Origin: Glaciecola sp964195425
Lineage (GTDB): Bacteria; Pseudomonadota; Gammaproteobacteria; Enterobacterales; Alteromonadaceae
Direction: 5' to 3'
Assembly (NCBI GenBank): GCA_964195425.1
Contig: CAXMOM010000013.1
Coordinates: 62,001 to 126,000 of the forward strand
DNA: 64,000 nucleotides
A program made the position numbers and the translations under genes. The notes under the pieces were generated by a model. The model was given only the letters and a program-made list of their open reading frames with translations. It had not been told where the DNA came from and did not search any database. Each line of letters begins with the position of its first letter. Within the stretch, counting starts at the first letter, position 1. Positions 34,635 through 43,794 of this stretch are shown here, piece after piece.

Positions 34635-35480
34635 ATGAGCCCGATAGAGCACGTAAAAGTAAAAGATATTACCGTTGCTAATAATGCCCCCTTTGTTTTA
34701 TTTGGCGGCATGAATGTGCTGGAGTCCGAAGATTTGGCCATGCGCATTGCTGAAAAATATAAAGAAGTGACCAGCAAACTCGACATTCCCTATGTATTTA
34801 AGGCCTCGTTTGATAAAGCAAATCGTTCATCGGTTAATTCATATCGAGGGCCTGGTATGGAAGAGGGCTTGCGTATTTTCGAGCGTATAAAAAAGGAATT
34901 CGATGTTCCTATTATTACCGATGTACATGAAGCTTTTCAGGCTGGACCCGTCGCTGAGGTGGTCGATGTTATTCAATTACCGGCGTTTTTAGCTCGGCAA
35001 ACAGACTTGGTAGTCGCTATGGCAAAAACCGGCGCCGTTATCAATGTCAAAAAACCGCAGTTTTTAGCGCCCCATGAAATGGCGCATATTATAAATAAGT
35101 TTGATGAAGCTGGAAATCAAAATATTATTTTGTGCGAGCGTGGCAGTTGCTATGGCTATAATAATCTAGTCGTCGATATGTTGGGAATGGACCTAATGAA
35201 GCCGATGGCGCCTGTCATCTTTGACGCTACTCACGCCTTGCAGCAACCTGGTGGCAGAAGCGATTCTGCTGGTGGTAGACGTCAACAAGCTGCGCAATTG
35301 GCTAGAAGCGGAATGGCGTTGGGCATTGCAGGTTTATTTATTGAATCTCACCCTGACCCTGATAATGCAAAATGTGACGGTCCGTGTGCACTGCCGCTTG
35401 GTCAACTAGAAGCTTATTTGGGTCAAATGAAAGCAGTAGATGATTTGGTGAAGTCTTTTGGTGAATTACAAATAGACTAG
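34635..35480 (+). CDS. kdsA: KDO-8-phosphate synthase
   Basis: This 281-residue aldolase-type enzyme condenses PEP and arabinose 5-phosphate to KDO-8-P for lipopolysaccharide. Conserved segments are FKASFDKANRSS (PEP and arabinose 5-phosphate site), IITDVHEAFQAGPVAEVVD, LCERGSCYGYNNLVVDM and the SGGRRQ-like region DSAGGRRQQA. The start MSPIEHVKVKDITVANN is supported by an AGGAATACC ribosome site. The gene closes the hemA group and faces the first isocitrate dehydrogenase. Confidence 0.98.
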   Translation: MSPIEHVKVKDITVANNAPFVLFGGMNVLESEDLAMRIAEKYKEVTSKLDIPYVFKASFDKANRSSVNSYRGPGMEEGLRIFERIKKEFDVPIITDVHEAFQAGPVAEVVDVIQLPAFLARQTDLVVAMAKTGAVINVKKPQFLAPHEMAHIINKFDEAGNQNIILCERGSCYGYNNLVVDMLGMDLMKPMAPVIFDATHALQQPGGRSDSAGGRRQQAAQLARSGMALGIAGLFIESHPDPDNAKCDGPCALPLGQLEAYLGQMKAVDDLVKSFGELQID

Positions 35481-35530
35481 TAACAGATAGCGCCGCGCAA
35501 GTGGTGAACGGAATCCGTTTTAAGACATAT

Positions 35531-35569
35531 AAAAAAAGGCTAAGTGATTTACCACCTAGCCTTTTTTTT
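35531..35569. terminator. Bidirectional terminator between kdsA and idh
   Basis: AAAAAAAGGCTA and TAGCCTTTTTTT form a stem around a 14-base loop that can extend by a short GTG/CAC. A and T tracts on the two sides let it serve both convergent transcripts. Confidence 0.88.
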
Positions 35570-35605
35570 ATTGCGCTTTTTATAACGCTTTATATTGCGG
35601 TAAAG

Positions 35606-37834
35606 CTATACCTTGGCGAGTAAGCGGTTAAGCGTTGCACTTGGGCGCATTGCGTCAGCAGCTAGCTTATCATCGGCAAAGTAATAGCCATTAATGTCTA
35701 TAGCAGGCCCTTGAGCGCTATTTAATTCAGCTACTATTGTGGCTTCACTTTCAGCCATAGCGCTTGCAACAGGCGTAAACTGGGCGTGTAATTCAGCATC
35801 GCCGGTTTGTGATGCAAGTGCTTGTGCCCAATATAAGCCTAAGTAAAAATGAGAGCCTCGGTTATCCAGCTCATTTACACGACGAGATGGCGACTTATTT
35901 TCTTGCAAAAATTTAGCGGTTGCTTGGTCTAGGGTATCGGCTAGTACTTTTGCTTTTGCGTTAGCTGTTGTTACACTCAAATGCTCCAAAGATGCAGCAA
36001 GGGCTAAAAACTCACCCAATGAATCCCACCGTAAGTGGTTTTCTTTTTCAAATTGCTGAACATGCTTAGGCGCTGAACCACCAGCGCCTGTTTCAAACAA
36101 TCCACCGCCGTTCATGAGTGGCACTATTGACAGCATTTTCGCACTAGTACCTAACTCTAAAATAGGGAATAAGTCAGTGAGGTAGTCACGTAATACGTTA
36201 CCGGTAACTGAAATTGTATCTTCACCTTTTATGCAACGAGCAAGGGTAAACTCGGTGGCTTTAACTGGCGCCATTATTTGAATGTCTAAATCAGCAGTAT
36301 TGTGGTCTTGCAAATAGGTGTTAACCTTTTTAATCATTTGTGCATCGTGAGCACGGTTTTTGTCAAGCCAGAATATAGCAGGCGTATTTGAGGCACGTGC
36401 ACGTGTTACCGCTAATTTAACCCAGTCTTGAATAGGCGCATCTTTAGCTTGACACATTCTCCAAATATCGCTGTTTTCAACGCTATGTTGCAATAAGACT
36501 TCACCTGCGCCATTCACTACGCGCACTGTGCCTTTTGCTGACAATATAAAGGTTTTGTCATGCGAACCATATTCTTCTGCTTTTTGCGCCATTAGACCAA
36601 CGTTAGGCACTGTGCCCATTGTGGTTGGGTCAAAAGCACCGTTTTGCTTACAAAATTCAATGACCGTAGCAAATACGCCGGCATAGTTACGATCGGGGAT
36701 CATAAACTTAGTATCTTTTTGACGGCCATCAGGGCCCCACATTTGACCAGAAGCTCTAATAGCAGCTGGCATAGAAGCGTCAATAATAACATCGCTGGGT
36801 ACGTGCAAGTTGGTAATGCCGCGATCAGAGTCGACCATTGCCATGTCGGGACGATTTGCATAAACCGCTTGGATATCTGCTTCAATCTGCGCTTTTTTGT
36901 CTGCTGGAAGCTTGGCTATTTTGGCATATACATCGCCTAATCCGTTTCTGACATCAACGCCAATTTCTGCAAAAGTGTCAGCATGTTTAGCAAATACTTC
37001 TTTGTAGAAGACTTCTACGGCCTGACCAAATATAACTGGGTCAGAGACCTTCATCATGGTGGCTTTCATGTGAAGCGATAACAAAACGTCTTGTTCTTTG
37101 GCTAAGTTAATTTCTTTTTCGAAAAAGCTTTTAAGTGCGGAGCTACTCATTAATGAGGCGTCAATTATTTCTTGGTCAATTAAGGATACTTTTTCTTTTA
37201 GAACCGACACTGCGCCGTTCACATCAACAAATTCAATATGCACATCTTGAGCGCCATTTATGGTTGTGGATAATTCACTACCATAAAAGTCTCCGCTGTC
37301 CATATGCGATACATGTGATTTTGACTGTGCAGACCAAGCACCCATTGAATGAGGGTTAGTGCGTGCATATTGCTTAACCGAACTTGGTGCACGGCGATCA
37401 GAATTACCTTCACGCAAAACGGGATTAACCGCTGAGCCTAAAATTTTAGCGTAAGTTGCTTGTATGTTTTTTTCTTCATCAGTGTTGGCTTTTTCTGGGT
37501 AATCTGGCAATGCATACCCTTTGGCTTGAAGCTCTATAATAGCGGCTTGAAGCTGGGGAACAGATGCACTGATATTGGGTAATTTAATAATGTTCGCTTC
37601 AGGTGTCTTTGCAAGATCACCAAGCTCGGCAAGGTCATCGCCTATGCGCTGCTGCGCAGTCAAATAACTAGGAAAATTTGCAATAATACGACCCGCTAAT
37701 GAAATGTCGCGTGTCTCAATATCAATATCCGAAGAAGCGGTAAAAGCTTTGATTATTGGCAACAATGATTGAGTTGCTAAAGCTGGTGCTTCGTCGGTAA
37801 TGGTATATATTATCTTAGATGGTTCAGTAGACAT
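35606..37834 (-). CDS. Monomeric NADP-dependent isocitrate dehydrogenase (copy 1)
   Basis: The 742-residue protein belongs to the monomeric isocitrate dehydrogenase family, which decarboxylates isocitrate to 2-oxoglutarate with NADP in the TCA cycle. Family blocks include NPVLREGNSDRRAP, DSDRGITNLHVPSDVIIDASMPAA, FDPTTMGTVPNVGLMAQKAEEYGSH and LRDYLTDLFPILELGTSAKMLS. I start it at the ATG at 37834 (MSTEPSKII), which has AGGA eight bases upstream. The frame continues 12 codons further to 37870 without a ribosome site. A paralogue is divergent 0.6 kb away. No dimeric icd is in the window. Confidence 0.96.
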   Translation of the reverse strand: MSTEPSKIIYTITDEAPALATQSLLPIIKAFTASSDIDIETRDISLAGRIIANFPSYLTAQQRIGDDLAELGDLAKTPEANIIKLPNISASVPQLQAAIIELQAKGYALPDYPEKANTDEEKNIQATYAKILGSAVNPVLREGNSDRRAPSSVKQYARTNPHSMGAWSAQSKSHVSHMDSGDFYGSELSTTINGAQDVHIEFVDVNGAVSVLKEKVSLIDQEIIDASLMSSSALKSFFEKEINLAKEQDVLLSLHMKATMMKVSDPVIFGQAVEVFYKEVFAKHADTFAEIGVDVRNGLGDVYAKIAKLPADKKAQIEADIQAVYANRPDMAMVDSDRGITNLHVPSDVIIDASMPAAIRASGQMWGPDGRQKDTKFMIPDRNYAGVFATVIEFCKQNGAFDPTTMGTVPNVGLMAQKAEEYGSHDKTFILSAKGTVRVVNGAGEVLLQHSVENSDIWRMCQAKDAPIQDWVKLAVTRARASNTPAIFWLDKNRAHDAQMIKKVNTYLQDHNTADLDIQIMAPVKATEFTLARCIKGEDTISVTGNVLRDYLTDLFPILELGTSAKMLSIVPLMNGGGLFETGAGGSAPKHVQQFEKENHLRWDSLGEFLALAASLEHLSVTTANAKAKVLADTLDQATAKFLQENKSPSRRVNELDNRGSHFYLGLYWAQALASQTGDAELHAQFTPVASAMAESEATIVAELNSAQGPAIDINGYYFADDKLAADAMRPSATLNRLLAKV

Positions 37835-38204
37835 TAAAAATCCTATAGTAAATTGAAAAGTAGCTGTCATTTTTGCTAGTCGCTACTGCCAGCAACTAGG
37901 CTTCTTGATTAGGTTATTGCTTCCGTTTTGGATTATATACCGCAAGAATATTAACAGCTCATATTAGGCGGTAATTTTATATGAAAACCGAACATTTTTA
38001 CAGCCCGTAATCCCAATAGAAAATACTTTTTGGAGAAAAAGGGAGTATTTTGCTGCTTATATTATCTGTTTTAGCCTTTAATCGTTCAATGAACACTAGC
38101 GCGGATGTTTTGAGTTGTTTAAGCGCTTATCAAAATACCTTTACTCACTCAAAAATATGAACAAAAAATCTACTTATCAAAATTTATTCTATTTCACTAC
38201 AAAG

Positions 38205-38222
38205 CATTTGAGTTCTCAAATG
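38205..38222. repeat. Perfect inverted repeat in idh gap (operator candidate 1)
   Basis: CATTTGAG and CTCAAATG are exact reverse complements separated by TT, giving an 18-base near-palindrome suited to a dimeric regulator. Confidence 0.6.
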
Positions 38223-38247
38223 TTTCGCCACAAGATGTGAATTTTGA

Positions 38248-38263
38248 TTAAGTAGCTACTTAA
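38248..38263. repeat. Perfect 16-bp palindrome in idh gap (operator candidate 2)
   Basis: TTAAGTAGCTACTTAA is its own reverse complement with no spacer. It lies 25 bases after the first dyad. Confidence 0.6.
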
Positions 38264-38293
38264 GCCTTATATTCATTGCTATTGTTTGTTTGT

Positions 38294-38319
38294 GTCATGT
38301 TTGCTATGTTTTACATGAC
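38294..38319. repeat. Spaced inverted repeat in idh gap (operator candidate 3)
   Basis: GTCATGT and ACATGAC are exact reverse complements with 12 bases between them. They lie about 160 bases before the start of idh copy 2. Confidence 0.5.
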
Positions 38320-38478
38320 TGTAATGATATAGATTTGATGTCAGGTTTCGCCAATTTTGTCTAATATGCACTGCTCTAATATGTGCGTATAAGCGCTATC
38401 GCCAGCTGGATTAGTGTCGATTCTTAGTTCAGTCTCAGCCTTTATTCAGACATTTACTCAAGCAAGGAATTAATTCAG

Positions 38479-40713
38479 ATGTCAGATAACAAACAAAAGA
38501 TTATTTACACTTACACCGACGAAGCGCCATTGTTAGCCACAGCTTCGCTACTACCGATTATCCGAAGATTTACTGCAGCGGCCGACATAGAAATAGAATT
38601 GAGCGATATTTCGGTCGCTGCACGTGTATTAGCCGAATTCCCTGAGTATTTAAGTGAAGAACAGCGAGTTCCTGACAACTTAGCCGAGCTTGGTCTACTT
38701 ACACAAGAGCCGAATACCAATATAATCAAGTTGCCGAATATCAGTGCTTCTGTACAACAGCTTAAAGGCTGTATCAAAGAACTACAGGGCAAAGGTTATG
38801 CCATTCCTAATTTTCCTGATGATCCCAAAAGTGATGAAGAAAAAGACCTCAGGCAACGCTACGGTAAGAGCCTAGGAAGTTCTGTTAATCCCGTTTTGCG
38901 TGAAGGCAACTCTGATCGCCGTGCACCAAAAGCGGTTAAAAACTTTGCACGTAAGCATCCGCACTCTATGAGTGAGTGGAAACAATGGTCACGTACGCAT
39001 GTTTCGCATATGCACAAAGGTGACTTCTACGATGGTGAGCAATCTATTACGCTTGACCAAGCACGCAACGTTCGTATGGAGCTATTGGCAGACGATGGCA
39101 GCATTACGGTGCTAAAAGCTGAGCTTTCCCTTCAGGATAGCGAAGTTATTGACTTAATGTTTATGAGCAAAAAGGCACTCTGTGATTTTTATGAGCGAGA
39201 AATGGAAGACTGTCGTGAGTCAGGTATTTTGTTCTCTTTGCACGTAAAAGCCACCATGATGAAAGTTTCTCACCCTATCGTGTTTGGTCACGCGGTTAAA
39301 ATTTATTACAAAGAAGCGTTTGAAAAACACGGTGCTTATTTTGATGAATTAGGGATTAACGTAAATAACGGCATGGCAAGTTTGTATGAAAAGATAGCTG
39401 AACTGCCTGCCAGTAAACGTGAAGAAATTGAGCGCGACTTGCATGCTTGTCAGGTTCATCGTCCGCGCCTTGCAATGGTCGACTCTTCAAAAGGCATTAC
39501 TAACTTCCACTCACCAAGTGATGTGATTGTTGATGCGTCTATGCCGGCAATGATCCGTTCAGGAGGTAAAATGTGGGGCGCTGATGGCAAAAATTATGAC
39601 TGTAAAGCCGTAATGCCTGAGTCTACATTTGCTCGCATATACCAAGAAATGATTAACTTCTGTAAATGGCATGGTAATTTTGACCCAACCACCATGGGAA
39701 CAGTGCCCAACGTAGGCTTAATGGCACAAAAAGCAGAAGAGTATGGCTCTCATGACAAAACCTTTGAATCTGCTGATGCAGGTATCGCGCGTATTGTTGA
39801 TGTCGACAGTGGTGAAGTGCTGCTAGAACAACGAGTGGAAAAAGGTGATATTTGGCGTATGTGTCAAACCAAAGACTTGCCTATTCAAGATTGGGTTAAA
39901 CTTGCTGTGCGCCGCGCACGTGATTCAGATACGCCAGTCGTATTTTGGTTAGACCCATACAGACCACATGAGAATGAGCTAATTAAAAAGGTCAGAACGT
40001 ATCTGAAAGATCATGATACCCATGGTCTTGATATTCAAATTATGTCGCAGGTACGTGCAATGCGATACACACTAGAGCGTGTGGCACGAGGCCTTGACAC
40101 TATTTCTGCAACCGGCAACATTCTAAGAGACTACTTAACCGATTTGTTTCCGATTTTGGAATTAGGTACTAGCGCGAAAATGTTGTCTGTAGTGCCGCTT
40201 ATGAAGGGTGGTGGCTTGTTTGAAACGGGCGCCGGTGGCTCTGCACCTAAGCATGTTCAGCAGTTGCTTGAAGAAAACCATTTACGTTGGGATTCGCTGG
40301 GTGAATTTTTGGCCTTAGCCGTTTCTATCGATGAATTGGGTCAGAAACATAAAAACAAAAAAGCTAAAATTTTAGCCGATACACTTGATGTTGCCACTGG
40401 ACGCTTACTTGAAAACGACAAATCACCGTCGCGTAAGGTAGGAGAAATAGACAACCGAGGTAGTCATTTTTATCTAAGTTTATATTGGGCTGATGAGTTA
40501 GCTAAGCAAAAAGATGATGCTGAGTTGTCATCGCAGTTCACACTTTTGTTTACGCAATTGAGCGAAAATGAACAGGCTATTATAAAAGAGTTGAATGAAG
40601 TGCAGGGCAAAGCCGTTGATATTGGAGGTTACTTTTTAGTAGACCCTCAAAGATGTGCCAAAATAATGCGACCTAGCGATACATTCAACAACATACTGGA
40701 CGCAGCAAAGTAA
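38479..40713 (+). CDS. Monomeric NADP-dependent isocitrate dehydrogenase (copy 2)
   Basis: This 744-residue paralogue of the minus-strand gene shares the same family blocks: NPVLREGNSDRRAP, DSSKGITNFHSPSDVIVDASMPA, FDPTTMGTVPNVGLMAQKAEEYGSH and TGNILRDYLTDLFPILELGTSAKMLS. By eye the two proteins are roughly 55-65% identical, so they are old duplicates or one was acquired. All catalytic blocks look intact in both. AAGGA lies about ten bases before the ATG. In cold-adapted relatives monomeric isocitrate dehydrogenases are known cold-active enzymes, and different thermal or regulatory roles for the pair are inferred only. Confidence 0.96.
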   Translation: MSDNKQKIIYTYTDEAPLLATASLLPIIRRFTAAADIEIELSDISVAARVLAEFPEYLSEEQRVPDNLAELGLLTQEPNTNIIKLPNISASVQQLKGCIKELQGKGYAIPNFPDDPKSDEEKDLRQRYGKSLGSSVNPVLREGNSDRRAPKAVKNFARKHPHSMSEWKQWSRTHVSHMHKGDFYDGEQSITLDQARNVRMELLADDGSITVLKAELSLQDSEVIDLMFMSKKALCDFYEREMEDCRESGILFSLHVKATMMKVSHPIVFGHAVKIYYKEAFEKHGAYFDELGINVNNGMASLYEKIAELPASKREEIERDLHACQVHRPRLAMVDSSKGITNFHSPSDVIVDASMPAMIRSGGKMWGADGKNYDCKAVMPESTFARIYQEMINFCKWHGNFDPTTMGTVPNVGLMAQKAEEYGSHDKTFESADAGIARIVDVDSGEVLLEQRVEKGDIWRMCQTKDLPIQDWVKLAVRRARDSDTPVVFWLDPYRPHENELIKKVRTYLKDHDTHGLDIQIMSQVRAMRYTLERVARGLDTISATGNILRDYLTDLFPILELGTSAKMLSVVPLMKGGGLFETGAGGSAPKHVQQLLEENHLRWDSLGEFLALAVSIDELGQKHKNKKAKILADTLDVATGRLLENDKSPSRKVGEIDNRGSHFYLSLYWADELAKQKDDAELSSQFTLLFTQLSENEQAIIKELNEVQGKAVDIGGYFLVDPQRCAKIMRPSDTFNNILDAAK

Positions 40714-40740
40714 ACATTGTGCCTAAAATTTATTGGTATA

Positions 40741-40776
40741 TTTCAAGATCCTTTGCCAAGCAATAGTATCTTGGAA
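40741..40776. repeat. Hairpin between idh copy 2 and the cyclase gene
   Basis: TTTCAAGAT pairs with ATCTTGGAA (one G-U), and an inner TTGC/GCAA stem sits in the loop. It lies between two convergent genes. No T tract is seen, so it may act as a 3'-end structure rather than a standard terminator. Confidence 0.5.
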
Positions 40777-40826
40777 TACCCGATAATATTGCCCAATCAA
40801 GTCAAGACGTGAGTTTTTTCACCGCG

Positions 40827-42122
40827 TTATCTTTTTGTATCAGCCGATTGTAAAGGGTAAACACTTTGCTCTCCCAAACCTTTTAAATTGTGTAAGCAGG
40901 GTGGCTCATAAGCAAAGTATTGTGCAGTGGCTTTGTATAGTGCTTCGTCTACGACAATTTGATTAGGCTGCGCTATCTTTTCTAAGCGGGCGGCTCTAAT
41001 AACGGTTTCCCCCCAAATGTCGAAGTTTGGATTGTTTGGGTCAAATACGCCACACGTAATGGGACCAAAAGCTGCACCTATTCTTATGTCAACAGTTGAA
41101 GAGCTTAGCAACTGTCTGCACGCCTTAATCAATTGCAGCGCAATAGTCGAATTGGGCTCATGTTCACTCTGGAATCCCAATAGCAGTATATACTGATCTC
41201 CGTTTGTTTTGATTCGTTTAGCATCAAAGGCTTCTACTGCGTGATCATATGCGGTAAATAAGCCATAAATTGATTGCCAATTCAGTGGCGTTGAGTCGTC
41301 GTGTCCCATACTTGTTAGTGTCGTGAAATCGACAATGTCCAAAAACACCACACCCATAGCAAAACAGTTTTGCATACTGCTTGCATCATCCCTAGGCAAA
41401 TTTGCGTTATAGATTGATGACATCTTAGCTGAATCATTTGTCAGCAAACTAAGTAGGGGAGGCACTAACTGTGCCGGAAATAGTTTTCTCAATAACCGAG
41501 ATTGCGTCGCTTCATATTCTTTCAATTGCTGCCAGTTGTTACCAAGAATATTGCGAACAAATAAAGCGCAAACCACACAGGATAAGCCAAACACCCATGT
41601 GTTTATTTGGGCAATACCACTTAAGTAAGCTACTTCCTCTGTAGTATTATGGATTGTAGTACTAAGGGTTTCGATAGGCGTTTGCTGGTGCATAATAACA
41701 AATAAAGCAAGTTGAAGGATGATTGTAAAACCTAGGGCAATATGTTCATGGTGGTCAAAGATATAGCAGCTAATAAACATCGAAAGTAAAAAATAGTATT
41801 CCAAATTAACGTTATAATGCCAAAGCCAGCAAGCCACGAGTATATAACTATAGAAACTAATGAGCAGTAACAATTTTGCTGACTTTCCTGCTTTGCGTTT
41901 TAGCAAAAGTAACACGTGGACAAATAGTAATAGATGAACGCATGTATTCGCAATATGCAGCAATAAGGTATGTGGCGAAATAGGAGAATAAAACGGTGGC
42001 GCCCCGGTTAATTTAATCGACTGGAGTAAAATCACAACAATCATGGCTTGGCATATACGCAGTATTATATGTTCACGTTGCAAAAGAGAATAGTTAGTTT
42101 GCCACTTTGTTTGCAATAGCAT
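40827..42122 (-). CDS. Membrane class III nucleotide cyclase, atypical catalytic motif
   Basis: This 431-residue protein has about six membrane helices in the first 200 residues, then a class III adenylate/guanylate cyclase domain (roughly 228-420). Both metal-binding Asp regions are present (VVFLDIVDFTTL and KTNGDQYILLLG). The Lys in IKTNGD and the Asp in FDIWGE agree with ATP as substrate. The usual TVNxAxRL motif reads TVIRAARL, so the transition-state Asn is Ile375 while Arg379 remains. The domain may be slow, use another nucleotide or have lost activity. The layout resembles membrane-bound six-helix cyclases. No partner gene is adjacent. Confidence 0.87.
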   Translation of the reverse strand: MLLQTKWQTNYSLLQREHIILRICQAMIVVILLQSIKLTGAPPFYSPISPHTLLLHIANTCVHLLLFVHVLLLLKRKAGKSAKLLLLISFYSYILVACWLWHYNVNLEYYFLLSMFISCYIFDHHEHIALGFTIILQLALFVIMHQQTPIETLSTTIHNTTEEVAYLSGIAQINTWVFGLSCVVCALFVRNILGNNWQQLKEYEATQSRLLRKLFPAQLVPPLLSLLTNDSAKMSSIYNANLPRDDASSMQNCFAMGVVFLDIVDFTTLTSMGHDDSTPLNWQSIYGLFTAYDHAVEAFDAKRIKTNGDQYILLLGFQSEHEPNSTIALQLIKACRQLLSSSTVDIRIGAAFGPITCGVFDPNNPNFDIWGETVIRAARLEKIAQPNQIVVDEALYKATAQYFAYEPPCLHNLKGLGEQSVYPLQSADTKR

Positions 42123-42322
42123 CGTCCTTGAAGTTTTAACTCATTTTTCAGCACACGAGCTTATATTAAATAGCGCTTGATATGTACTTGAGCTAAAGGA
42201 CAGTTTTATACTACTTTTTAGAATTTCTATTATTGTTGAGCTTTAATTTGTTATTTTAAAAATAAGACACTCGCTAATACCTATAGTGGCGTATTAGTAT
42301 AATTAATAGCAGCTACTAAAAT

Positions 42323-43708
42323 CTATCTGTCATCTTGGGCCAATAATTGATCTACTAATCTAATCGCGTCACCAATGTAGTTTTCAGGTGTCATTAATTT
42401 TAATGATTGTTTAACGTCGTCTGGTAAGGCTAAAGCGTCGATGAAATCGGCCATGACTTCTGCATTTACTTTCTTACCGCGAGTGAGTTCTTTTAGCTTT
42501 TCATATGGTTTTTCAATGCCATAGCGACGCATTACCGTTTGAATTGGTTCTGCTAAAAGTTCCCAATTATTATCTAACTCAGCCGCTAAACTGCCTTCGT
42601 TGATTTGTAATTTGCTTATTCCTTTAAGCGTCGACTGATAGGCTATAAGCGCATAACCAAAACCCACGCCCAAATTACGTAATACGGTCGAGTCGGTTAA
42701 ATCACGTTGCCATCTGCTTATAGGAAGCTTGGCTGCCAAATGAGAAAATATAGCGTTCGCTAAACCTAAGTTACCCTCAGAGTTTTCGAAATCGATGGGA
42801 TTAACTTTGTGCGGCATAGTCGATGACCCAATTTCACCTGCTATAGTGCGCTGTTTAAAGTGCCCTAGTGCTATATAGCCCCATATGTCACGGTCAAAAT
42901 CAATCAGAATTGTATTGAATCTTGCGACTGCATCATATAATTCAGCTATATAATCATGAGGTTCAATTTGTGTCGTAAATGGATTGTGGGTCAAGCCTAA
43001 GGAACTTACAAACTGCGCTGATATATTATGCCAATCGACATTGGGGTAGGCGCTTAAATGTGCATTGTAGTTGCCTACAGCACCGTTCAATTTGCCCAGC
43101 ATCGGCACTGCTAATATTTGTGCATATTGACGTTCTAGGCGAACGGCAACGTTAGCCATTTCTTTACCCATAGTAGTAGGAGAGGCTGGTTGGCCATGTG
43201 TCCTTGCCATCATGGGAATGCTGCGATATTCCTTGGCTAGTGTTTTAAGTGAGTTTATAAGCTCACGACAATATGGTAATACAACATCGTGTAATCCACC
43301 TTTGAGCATAAGTGCATGAGACAAGTTATTAATATCTTCTGATGTACACGCAAAATGAATAAATTCATTTATGCTGTTTAACTCATCTAGGTCACTTACT
43401 TTATCTTTTAAAAAATATTCAACGGCTTTTACATCGTGATTAGTTGTGCGCTCAATATCTTTGATTTCTTGTGCGTGAACTTCTGAAAAATTATCTACAA
43501 TTGTGTTTAGTAGAGTATTGGCGCTTTGCGAGAAGTTAGGTACTTCGCTAATATCACTGCATTGGGAAAGTGCCTGTAACCAACGAATTTCTACCAATAC
43601 TCGATGCTTAATTAGACCGAATTCACTGAAATATGGTCTTAATTCTTGGCTTTTACTGCCATAACGGCCGTCAACGGGAGAAAGTGCAGAAAGTGCAGAT
43701 AAGTCCAT
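42323..43708 (-). CDS. purB: Adenylosuccinate lyase
   Basis: This 461-residue fumarase/aspartase-superfamily enzyme splits SAICAR and adenylosuccinate in purine synthesis. The family signature GSSTMPHKVNPIDFENSEGN contains the catalytic loop, and other conserved parts are TSEDINNLSHALML and ARTHGQPASPTTMGKE. The length is close to the 456 of E. coli. It lies downstream of hflD and mnmA on the same strand, the usual order. Confidence 0.98.
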   Translation of the reverse strand: MDLSALSALSPVDGRYGSKSQELRPYFSEFGLIKHRVLVEIRWLQALSQCSDISEVPNFSQSANTLLNTIVDNFSEVHAQEIKDIERTTNHDVKAVEYFLKDKVSDLDELNSINEFIHFACTSEDINNLSHALMLKGGLHDVVLPYCRELINSLKTLAKEYRSIPMMARTHGQPASPTTMGKEMANVAVRLERQYAQILAVPMLGKLNGAVGNYNAHLSAYPNVDWHNISAQFVSSLGLTHNPFTTQIEPHDYIAELYDAVARFNTILIDFDRDIWGYIALGHFKQRTIAGEIGSSTMPHKVNPIDFENSEGNLGLANAIFSHLAAKLPISRWQRDLTDSTVLRNLGVGFGYALIAYQSTLKGISKLQINEGSLAAELDNNWELLAEPIQTVMRRYGIEKPYEKLKELTRGKKVNAEVMADFIDALALPDDVKQSLKLMTPENYIGDAIRLVDQLLAQDDR

Positions 43709-43794
43709 TTTGTTACCTATAATGTTGAAATTGTTGTGAATGATGTTTGAAAAGCCAAAGTGTAGTCGTGAGCCTAGTAAAAGTCTTTTTACAA

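Larger units (their letters stand above)
37835..38478. promoter_or_regulatory. Divergent regulatory gap between the two idh genes
   Basis: About 640 AT-rich bases without a convincing gene. Three clear dyads lie on the copy-2 side: 38205-38222, 38248-38263 and 38294-38319, each listed separately. Both idh promoters must be here, but I could not fix -10/-35 pairs with confidence. The gap is long for a divergent pair of housekeeping enzymes. Confidence 0.6.

Noticed and set aside
42276..42299. CTAATAC/GTATTAG inverted repeat after purB as a terminator
   Set aside because: AT-rich 7-bp stem with a 10-base loop and no adjacent U tract; too weak to list.
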